DNA of 17,125 nt from JANYJJ01 sp038241115 (GTDB lineage Bacteria; Pseudomonadota; Gammaproteobacteria; Burkholderiales; Burkholderiaceae_C): contig JBBRGA010000074.1 in the NCBI GenBank assembly GCA_038241115.1, positions 1 to 17,125 on the forward strand, written 5' to 3'. The notes below the pieces were generated by a model. That model saw nothing but the letters and a program-made list of their open reading frames with translations, ran no database searches and had not been told where the DNA came from. The position numbers and the translations under genes are program-made. Shown piece after piece: positions 1 to 4,447 of this stretch (its first letter is position 1; every line of letters starts with the position of its first letter).

Positions 1-54
1 CGCGAAGGCGGCCGCACCGTCGGTGCCGGGGTCGTGGCGAAAATCATTGCTTGA
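1..54 (+). CDS. tuf: Elongation factor Tu, C-terminal end (partial)
   Basis: The first 17 codons plus a TGA stop (52-54) read REGGRTVGAGVVAKIIA, the conserved extreme C-terminus of bacterial EF-Tu (domain 3 end, GGRTVGAGVV). The gene begins outside the window. EF-Tu delivers aminoacyl-tRNA to the ribosome as a GTP complex. It lies 31 bases before tRNA-Trp with no visible terminator between, so co-transcription with the tRNA and secE-nusG is likely; this tuf-trpT-secE-nusG order is usual in Betaproteobacteria. A second tuf copy starts at the far end of the window, so this is the copy linked to the rif cluster. Identity is secure even though only the tail is visible. Confidence 0.95.
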   Translation, partial: REGGRTVGAGVVAKIIA

Positions 55-85
55 TATCGACTGATAAAAACGAGAAGAGAGCCAC

Positions 86-161
86 AGGGGCGTAGCTCAA
101 TTGGCAGAGCGCTGGTCTCCAAAACCAGAGGTTGGGGGTTCGATGCCCTCCGCCCCTGCCA
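86..161 (+). tRNA. trpT: tRNA-Trp, anticodon CCA
   Basis: A 76-base cloverleaf starts AGGGGCG and ends CGCCCCT-GCCA, giving a 7-bp acceptor stem. The anticodon arm is CTGGT (112-116), loop 117-123, ACCAG (124-128), with anticodon CCA at 119-121. The T arm has the GTTCGAT loop signature, and the 3' CCA (159-161) is encoded. The sequence is very close to the tRNA-Trp of other Proteobacteria. It inserts tryptophan at UGG codons. It sits between tuf and secE and is probably cut from a longer tuf-tRNA-secE transcript. The bases right after it can pair with its CCA end (see the hairpin at 159-190). Confidence 0.97.
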
Positions 162-190
162 AATTCAGACTAAATAAAGTTTGAATTTGG
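159..190 (+). other. Hairpin overlapping the 3' end of tRNA-Trp
   Basis: Bases 159-167 pair perfectly with 182-190 (CCAAATTCA with TTGAATTTGG less one base). A G-U and two further pairs (168-170 with 179-181) extend this to a 12-bp stem with an A/T loop at 171-178. The CCA tail of the tRNA forms the base of the stem. There is no T-run after it, so it is not an intrinsic terminator. It may mark the 3' processing site of the tRNA. The rest of the gap to secE (191-301) shows no gene and no clear promoter. Confidence 0.45.
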
Positions 191-301
191 CGGCTGTAAC
201 GGCCCGTACAGGCTGCGCAAGCGGTCGGCGGGCTTTGTTGCTGATACGGAATATGTTGTGAATGCTCGACAAGCGCGGCTTGATGAATTGAATCGAAAAC
301 C

Positions 302-688
302 ATGGCCAATCCTGCACCCATAGAAACTGTGTCCACCGGCGCCGATAAAGCCAAGCTGGCCGTCGCCGGTGTGCTCGTGATTGCGGCCGTCGGTGTTTTC
401 TACGCACTTTCCAAACAAGATTTGTGGGTGCGTGTTGCCGCGCTGGTAGTGTTGATGTTGATGGCAATTGGGACTTTCTTTACCTCTGAGGCGGGCAAGC
501 AACTGATTGCTTACGGCCGAGACTCATCTCGCGAAGTTCGCAAGGTCGTTTGGCCCACTCGCAAAGAAGCCGGCCAGATGACGGCCTACGTGTTCGCCTT
601 CGTATTCGTGATGGCACTGTTTTTGTGGATGACAGACAAGACTTTGGAATGGGTGCTTTACGACCTGATCCTGGGCTGGAAGCGCTAA
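302..688 (+). CDS. secE: Preprotein translocase subunit SecE
   Basis: SecE is the small essential subunit that clamps SecY in the inner-membrane SecYEG channel for protein export. The 128-residue product has three predicted membrane segments (about residues 19-37, 42-61 and 94-111), as in E. coli rather than the one-segment Gram-positive form. The SecE hallmark EVRKVVWPTRKE at residues 78-89 is the cytoplasmic amphipathic helix just before the last membrane segment. The ATG at 302 gives a normal N-terminus, although no good Shine-Dalgarno sequence precedes it (only an A-rich stretch). nusG follows 11 bases after the stop, the usual secE-nusG pair. Confidence 0.97.
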   Translation: MANPAPIETVSTGADKAKLAVAGVLVIAAVGVFYALSKQDLWVRVAALVVLMLMAIGTFFTSEAGKQLIAYGRDSSREVRKVVWPTRKEAGQMTAYVFAFVFVMALFLWMTDKTLEWVLYDLILGWKR

Positions 689-699
689 AGGAAACCGAC

Positions 700-1353
700 A
701 TGAGCGATCAAGCGCAAAACCCTTCTGTTGAACCGGAATCCGTTGAGACTGCGATGACCGACACCGCTGTGCTTGTCACGCAAAGCATCGCGCCTGAAGT
801 TGTTGCGCCCGCCACGCCTTCCAACAAACGGTGGTACGTGGTGCACGCTTACTCGGGCATGGAAAAAGCTGTGGAGCGCAATCTGCGCGAGCGCATCGAC
901 CGTTCCGAGATGCAAGAAAAGTTTGGCCGCATCTTGGTGCCGATGGAAGAGGTTGTGGAGTTGAAAAACGGCAAGAAAGCCGTGACTGAGCGCCGCTTTT
1001 TCCCAGGCTATGTGCTGGTCGAAATGGAAATGGCCGACGACAGCTGGCACTTGGTGAAACACACCAACAAAGTCACCGGTTTCGTTGGCGGAGCGAAAAA
1101 CCGGCCTTCTCCTATTTCCGACGCTGAAGTGATGAAGATCGTCAATCAAATGCAGGAGGGCGTAGAAAAACCGCGTCCCAAAGTGCAGTGGATTGTTGGC
1201 GAGTTGGTGCGCGTCAAAGAAGGTCCGTTCACCGACTTCAACGGTGCGGTGGAAGATGTCAATTACGACAAGTCCAAGGTGCGCGTATCGGTGACGATTT
1301 TTGGGCGCGCCACGCCTGTTGAGTTGGACTTCAGCCAAGTTGAGAAGGTGTGA
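700..1353 (+). CDS. nusG: Transcription termination/antitermination protein NusG
   Basis: NusG binds the RNA polymerase clamp and suppresses pausing. Its C-terminal domain contacts Rho or ribosomal protein S10, coupling transcription to termination or translation. The product is 217 residues. The NGN domain starts at KRWYVVHAYSG (residue 43) and contains RRFFPGYVLVEM. The KOW domain near residues 160-217 contains VRVKEGPFTDFNG, and the end is VELDFSQVEKV. The ATG at 700 is chosen because AAAGGA (687-692) precedes it; a longer frame from 550 would overlap secE by 139 bases. The first 42 residues are an acidic, Val/Pro/Thr-rich extension absent from the 181-residue E. coli protein but common in Burkholderiales. 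It is the last gene before a 210-base structured gap. Confidence 0.97.
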   Translation: MSDQAQNPSVEPESVETAMTDTAVLVTQSIAPEVVAPATPSNKRWYVVHAYSGMEKAVERNLRERIDRSEMQEKFGRILVPMEEVVELKNGKKAVTERRFFPGYVLVEMEMADDSWHLVKHTNKVTGFVGGAKNRPSPISDAEVMKIVNQMQEGVEKPRPKVQWIVGELVRVKEGPFTDFNGAVEDVNYDKSKVRVSVTIFGRATPVELDFSQVEKV

Positions 1354-1402
1354 ACCGCGAAGCTTGAAATCCAGATTTATGAGCTTGATGAGGGCTCGCA
1401 TG

Positions 1403-1429
1403 AACCGGCCGGTTTGTTTGACGGGCCCG
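1403..1429. other. Two adjacent perfect palindromes in the nusG-rplK gap
   Basis: A 12-bp perfect palindrome, AACCGGCCGGTT (1403-1414), is followed eight bases downstream by the 8-bp palindrome CGGGCCCG (1422-1429). Both lie in the nusG-rplK intergenic region. They could be short RNA hairpins or a protein-binding site in DNA. No protein can be named from the sequence, and GC-rich palindromes can arise by chance. Confidence 0.3.
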
Positions 1430-1452
1430 CATGGCAACTTCATCCGTGGCTG

Positions 1453-1547
1453 CCGCAAACGAGACTGCGGTACGAGGAGCCAAGGTACCCAGTCCTTGGC
1501 GTTTGAACTCAATGAACCCACGGCACTGTCCACAGTGCACTGGGTTC
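1453..1547 (+). promoter_or_regulatory. Structured rplK leader, candidate L1 autoregulation site
   Basis: Three successive hairpins precede rplK. CCGCA/TGCGG pairs 1453-1457 with 1466-1470. GCCAAGG/CCTTGGC pairs 1479-1485 with 1494-1500. A composite stem pairs GAACCCA (1514-1520) with TGGGTTC (1541-1547), then after a 2x2 internal loop GCACTG (1523-1528) with CAGTGC (1533-1538) around a TCCA loop. The last one ends 16 bases before the start codon. In many bacteria free L1 represses the rplK-rplA mRNA by binding an interrupted stem in this leader that mimics its 23S rRNA site. Position and shape fit that role, but I could not match the conserved L1 bases, so the assignment is inferred. I saw no convincing -35/-10 pair in 1354-1452. 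Confidence 0.4.
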
Positions 1548-1563
1548 TGATCTAAGGAAAATC

Positions 1564-1995
1564 ATGGCCAAGAAAATCATCGGCTTCATCAAACTGCAAA
1601 TACCTGCAGGCAAAGCCAACCCGTCGCCCCCGATCGGACCTGCACTGGGTCAACGCGGTCTGAACATCATGGAATTCTGCAAGGCGTTCAACGCCCAGAC
1701 GCAGGCCATGGAGCCCGGGCTGGTGTTGCCTGTGGTCATCACGGCCTTCGCTGACAAGTCGTTCACGTTCGTCATCAAGACGCCGCCTGCCACGGTATTG
1801 ATCAAGAAGGCGATCAAGTTGGACAAGGGCTCGAGCAAGCCCAACGCGACCAAGGTTGGCAAGCTGACCCGTGCGCAAATTGAAGACATCGCCAAAGCAA
1901 AAATGAAAGACCTGACGGCCGCCGATTTGGACGCAGCCGTTCGCACCATCGCCGGCTCAGCCCGCTCGATGGGCGTGACTGTGGAAGGACTCTGA
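1564..1995 (+). CDS. rplK: 50S ribosomal protein L11
   Basis: L11 forms the base of the ribosomal stalk, binding 23S rRNA at the GTPase-associated centre where EF-G, EF-Tu, RelA and thiostrepton-class antibiotics act. The 143-residue product has the usual length. The N-terminal domain has the conserved LQIPAGKANPSPPIGPALGQ stretch (proline-rich, thiostrepton-facing), followed by GLNIMEFCKAFNA. The C-terminal RNA-binding domain ends with AARTIAGSARSMG-like sequence (here VRTIAGSARSMGVTVEGL). AAGGAAAATC precedes the ATG. It is followed after two bases by rplA, so the pair is surely translated together and is the expected target of L1 feedback control. Confidence 0.98.
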   Translation: MAKKIIGFIKLQIPAGKANPSPPIGPALGQRGLNIMEFCKAFNAQTQAMEPGLVLPVVITAFADKSFTFVIKTPPATVLIKKAIKLDKGSSKPNATKVGKLTRAQIEDIAKAKMKDLTAADLDAAVRTIAGSARSMGVTVEGL

Positions 1996-1997
1996 TC

Positions 1998-2708
1998 ATG
2001 GCCAAACTGACCAAACGCCAAAAAGCAACCGCTGGCAAAGTGGATTCCAACAAGCTGTACAGCTTGGACAACGCACTGGTGATCGTCAAGGCCTGCGCCA
2101 CAGCCAAGTTCGACGAATCCATCGACGTGGCAGTGCAACTCGGCATTGATGCCAAGAAGTCCGACCAAGTCGTTCGCGGTGCTGTAGTGTTGCCTAACGG
2201 CACCGGCAAAACCAAACGCGTGGCTGTGTTCGCTCAAGGTGCAAAAGCCGAAGAAGCCAAAGCCGCCGGTGCCGATATCGTTGGCATGGAAGACTTGGCG
2301 GAGCAAATCAAGGCAGGTGTTATGAACTTCGACGTGGTGATCGCCTCGCCGGACACCATGCGCATCGTCGGTACGTTGGGCCAAATCTTGGGACCGCGCG
2401 GCCTGATGCCCAACCCGAAAGTTGGCACCGTAACGCCCGATGTGGCCCAGGCGGTTCGCAATGCCAAAGCCGGTCAAGTTCAGTTTCGTGTTGACAAAGG
2501 CGGCATCGTTCACAGCACCATTGGCCGGCGCTCGTTCGAATCCGACAAGTTGGTGGGCAACCTGCGTGCGCTGATCGAGGCTTTGAACAAAGCCAAGCCG
2601 GCCACCAGTAAGGGCGTTTACCTTCGCAAAATCGCGGTTTCGTCAACGATGGGCGTCGGCGCTCGGGTCGAGATTGCGTCGATCAACGCTGCGGCCGTGG
2701 TCGCTTAA
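1998..2708 (+). CDS. rplA: 50S ribosomal protein L1
   Basis: L1 forms the mobile L1 arm at the E site that helps move deacylated tRNA out. Free L1 is also the translational repressor of the rplK-rplA message in many bacteria. The 236-residue product carries the family signature around residues 120-140 (GTLGQILGPRGLMPNPKVGTV, quoted in part) and ends with a short Ala/Val tail. The start codon lies two bases after the rplK stop, with GAAGGAC inside the end of rplK as ribosome-binding site. Length is near the usual 230 or so. Nothing is unusual in the protein. Confidence 0.98.
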   Translation: MAKLTKRQKATAGKVDSNKLYSLDNALVIVKACATAKFDESIDVAVQLGIDAKKSDQVVRGAVVLPNGTGKTKRVAVFAQGAKAEEAKAAGADIVGMEDLAEQIKAGVMNFDVVIASPDTMRIVGTLGQILGPRGLMPNPKVGTVTPDVAQAVRNAKAGQVQFRVDKGGIVHSTIGRRSFESDKLVGNLRALIEALNKAKPATSKGVYLRKIAVSSTMGVGARVEIASINAAAVVA

Positions 2709-2723
2709 AGGGTAAAAGAAAAA

Positions 2724-2748
2724 AGTCAACGCGAGTCTGGCGTTGACT
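2724..2748. terminator. Terminator-like hairpin after rplA
   Basis: AGTCAACGC (2724-2732) pairs perfectly with GCGTTGACT (2740-2748), a 9-bp stem with a 7-base loop, starting 15 bases after the rplA stop. On the plus strand it is followed only by the weak GTTTGAGTTT tract. It is preceded by an A-rich run (2714-2723), so on the minus strand the same stem is followed by TTTTTC-TTTT. It thus looks a better terminator for antisense RNA than for rplA. It may still attenuate or stabilise the rplK-rplA message before the L10 leader. Confidence 0.45.
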
Positions 2749-2811
2749 GTTTGAGTTTGGTGGGCTGCAAAGCGAACGGTAAGAACCTAAAGGGTTTGAG
2801 CTGAAAGCTCT

Positions 2812-2935
2812 ACAGGCCATCCAAGACCGCTGGTGCAGTCTTTCGTGGCTGCTTAATGGACGGCAGCACTGTGCGCAGGCCCGGTGTGCAACAAGCCAGC
2901 GCAGATGGCGGTCCCACTGAAAGGGAGTTTTTCCT
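2812..2935 (+). ncRNA. L10 leader RNA (r-protein autoregulatory element)
   Basis: The 326-base gap before rplJ contains the conserved CAGGCCATCCAAGACCGCTG block. GCCATC (2816-2821) pairs with GATGGC (2904-2909) and CGCTGG (2828-2833) with CCAGCG (2896-2901). The six bases CAAGAC on one side and CA on the other form an asymmetric, kink-turn-like internal loop. Smaller hairpins fill the middle (for example 2835-2838 with 2849-2852). This is the architecture of the L10 leader, where the L10-(L7/L12) complex binds and represses translation of rplJ-rplL. The conserved downstream stretch CCCACTGAAAGGGAGTTTTTC follows at 2913-2934. The rest of the gap (2749-2811 and 2936-3034) shows no gene; a promoter may lie upstream of 2812, but I cannot place it. 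Confidence 0.85.
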
Positions 2936-3034
2936 TGTCAGTTGAATCGCTGAACCTTGGTGTGTCGGGGGGACTGGCAAGAGGCTGCGTGCAGCCTGAG
3001 CAAGTCGAACCGCACGTAATGTGAGGAGCAGACC

Positions 3035-3634
3035 TTGAGTCTCAATCGCAACGAGAAAGCAGCCGTGATCACGGACGTGGCGGCCCAAGTGGCCCGTTCA
3101 CAGACGTTGGCGCTGGCCGAATACCGTGGCCTCACAGTGGAACACTTGAACAACTTGCGCAAGCAGGCGCGTGACAAGGGTGTGTACCTTCATGTATTGA
3201 AGAACACCCTGGCACGCCGCGCTGTCGCTGGCACGCCGTTCGAAGTGGCCGCTGAGAGCATGGTCGGTCCGCTGATCTATGGTTTTTCAGAAGATGCTGT
3301 CGCCGCGGCCAAAGTCATGTCTGACTTTGCCAAAAGTAACGACAAGCTTGTTGTCAAAGGTGGTGCCTACGCTGGCAAAGCTCTGAATGCCGATGGGGTC
3401 AAAGCCCTGGCGTCCATTCCGAGCAAAGAAGTTCTGCTGGCACAGTTGTTGGGTCTGATGCAGTCCCCGGTCTCGCGCATGGCGCGTGTACTGGCTGCCA
3501 TTGCTGAACAACGCGGTGCAGGCGCTCCGGTGGCTGAAGCAGCTCCTGCTGCTGAGGCACCAGCAGCTGAAGCGGGTGCGGCCCCCGAAGCAGCGGTTCC
3601 TGCCGACGCACCATCAGTTGCACCCGCAGCTTGA
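3035..3634 (+). CDS. rplJ: 50S ribosomal protein L10
   Basis: L10 anchors the L7/L12 dimers to the ribosomal stalk and, as the L10-L7/L12 complex, represses its own operon through the leader just upstream. The 199-residue product starts with SLNRNEKAAVITDVAAQVA and has the typical LAEYRGLTV, LKNTLARRAV and GGAYAGKAL stretches, then the C-terminal helix that binds L7/L12. The start is TTG: an in-frame stop at 3017-3019 excludes anything further upstream, GAGGAG (3023-3028) is a good ribosome-binding site, and the family N-terminus begins here. The last 40 or so residues are an Ala/Pro/Glu-rich tail that makes the protein longer than the common 165-175. Confidence 0.97.
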   Translation: MSLNRNEKAAVITDVAAQVARSQTLALAEYRGLTVEHLNNLRKQARDKGVYLHVLKNTLARRAVAGTPFEVAAESMVGPLIYGFSEDAVAAAKVMSDFAKSNDKLVVKGGAYAGKALNADGVKALASIPSKEVLLAQLLGLMQSPVSRMARVLAAIAEQRGAGAPVAEAAPAAEAPAAEAGAAPEAAVPADAPSVAPAA

Positions 3635-3675
3635 TCATCTTCAATTCAACATTCAACGAAATCTAGGAGCCCCAA

Positions 3676-4053
3676 ATGGCATTCGATAAAGACGCATTTT
3701 TGACCGCACTCGACAGCATGTCGGTGATGGACCTCAACGAATTGGTGAAAGCCATTGAAGTGAAATTTGGCGTGTCCGCTGCAGCCATGTCGGCACCTGC
3801 TGCTGGCGGCGCTGGCGGCGCGGCTGCTGTGGTTGAAGAGCAGACTGAGTTCAACGTCATCCTGACCGACTTCGGCGCCAACAAGGTGTCTGTCATTAAG
3901 GCCGTTCGCGAACTGACGGGCCTCGGCCTGAAGGAAGCCAAAGATCTGGTTGACGGCGCACCGAAACCCGTCAAAGAAGCCGTGTCCAAGGCCGACGCTG
4001 AAGCTGCAAAGAAGAAGCTGGAAGAAGCCGGCGCCAAGGTCGACATCAAGTAA
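3676..4053 (+). CDS. rplL: 50S ribosomal protein L7/L12
   Basis: L7/L12 is the multi-copy stalk protein that recruits translation factors and stimulates their GTPase activity. The 125-residue product has an N-terminal dimerisation and L10-binding helix pair (residues 1-32), an Ala/Gly-rich flexible hinge (about 33-50), and the C-terminal factor-binding domain from about residue 53. That domain contains EFNVIL, KVSVIKAVRELTGLGLKEAK and the acidic/lysine-rich last helix ending KVDIK. Size and sequence are standard. TAGGAG lies seven or eight bases before the ATG. It follows rplJ by 41 bases and shares its control through the L10 leader. Confidence 0.98.
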   Translation: MAFDKDAFLTALDSMSVMDLNELVKAIEVKFGVSAAAMSAPAAGGAGGAAAVVEEQTEFNVILTDFGANKVSVIKAVRELTGLGLKEAKDLVDGAPKPVKEAVSKADAEAAKKKLEEAGAKVDIK

Positions 4054-4136
4054 TTGCTGCCACCAAGTGGTGTTGCCGAATGGTGACACCACAACGGGCT
4101 GGAAACGTTTTCCGCTTTCAGCCCTCCGCTCTTCAA

Positions 4137-4166
4137 GGTTTGCACATGCTCAGACATGTGCAAGTC
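4137..4166 (+). other. Hairpin in the rplL-rpoB gap
   Basis: TGCACATG (4141-4148) pairs with CATGTGCA (4155-4162) around a CTCAGA loop, extended below by four more pairs (two of them G-U) to 4137-4166. A smaller stem upstream pairs GTGGTGT (4067-4073) with ACACCAC (4086-4092). Neither has a T-run, so neither looks like an intrinsic terminator. The base of this hairpin abuts the much longer stem at 4171-4224. Confidence 0.45.
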
Positions 4167-4170
4167 CTCG

Positions 4171-4224
4171 AAGAACACTTGAAAAGGCCTAGTCTGGACA
4201 ATGCGGGTCTTTTCAAGTGTTCTT
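4171..4224 (+). promoter_or_regulatory. Long hairpin before rpoB, candidate RNase III processing site
   Basis: Bases 4171-4186 pair perfectly with 4209-4224 over 16 bp. The stem continues inward through G-U, two G-C and U-G pairs, making about 20 bp around a 14-base loop, and three weaker pairs can be added outside. No U-tract follows. In E. coli the rplL-rpoB intercistronic RNA is attenuated and cut by RNase III, and a near-perfect stem of about two helical turns is the expected substrate shape. Here it would separate the abundant stalk-protein mRNA from the polymerase-subunit mRNA. No protein-coding gene is credible in the 394-base gap 4054-4447. Confidence 0.55.
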
Positions 4225-4391
4225 TGATCCGACTGCAAAGAACGAGTTTGGTCGGGCTCCGGTGCAACGCCGGGGTTGTCCGCCAGCGATTGGTAGTGGC
4301 CAATCACCAAGCTTCAGCTCGCCTTCGCTTGCTTACTGAAAAGCAATTGAAGGTCCAACAGACAGTCGCCGATGGGGGCCGGGCTTTGTTG

Positions 4392-4417
4392 ATGCGTACG
4401 CACACGCACGCACACGT
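4392..4417. repeat. 26-bp alternating purine-pyrimidine tract
   Basis: From A4392 to T4417 every base alternates purine/pyrimidine without a break, made of CG, CA and TA steps (core CGCACACGCACGCACACG). Such tracts are the classical sequence able to adopt Z-DNA under negative supercoiling. It ends 30 bases before the rpoB ATG, upstream of its ribosome-binding site, so it is transcribed into the rpoB 5' leader. A function is not established. Confidence 0.6.
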
Positions 4418-4447
4418 CCAGCTTCCTGAGACGGAGTAGAAAAAACC

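Noticed and set aside
550..699. An upstream extension of NusG by 50 residues.
   Set aside because: It would overlap secE by 139 bases and lacks a ribosome-binding site, whereas 700 has AAAGGA and gives the normal Burkholderiales N-terminus.
1354..1452. Possible sigma-70 promoter boxes (TTGAAA at 1364, TTGACG at 1419) upstream of rplK.
   Set aside because: No acceptable -10 hexamer lies 16-18 bases downstream of either, so no promoter was called.
4067..4092. Short hairpin right after rplL as an intrinsic terminator.
   Set aside because: The stem is only 7 bp with a 12-base loop, and no T-run follows.
4080..4439. A 119-residue plus-strand frame filling most of the rplL-rpoB gap.
   Set aside because: It runs through the long inverted repeat and the Z-prone tract, has no ribosome-binding site, and resembles no family I know. 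The structured RNA explains the region better.
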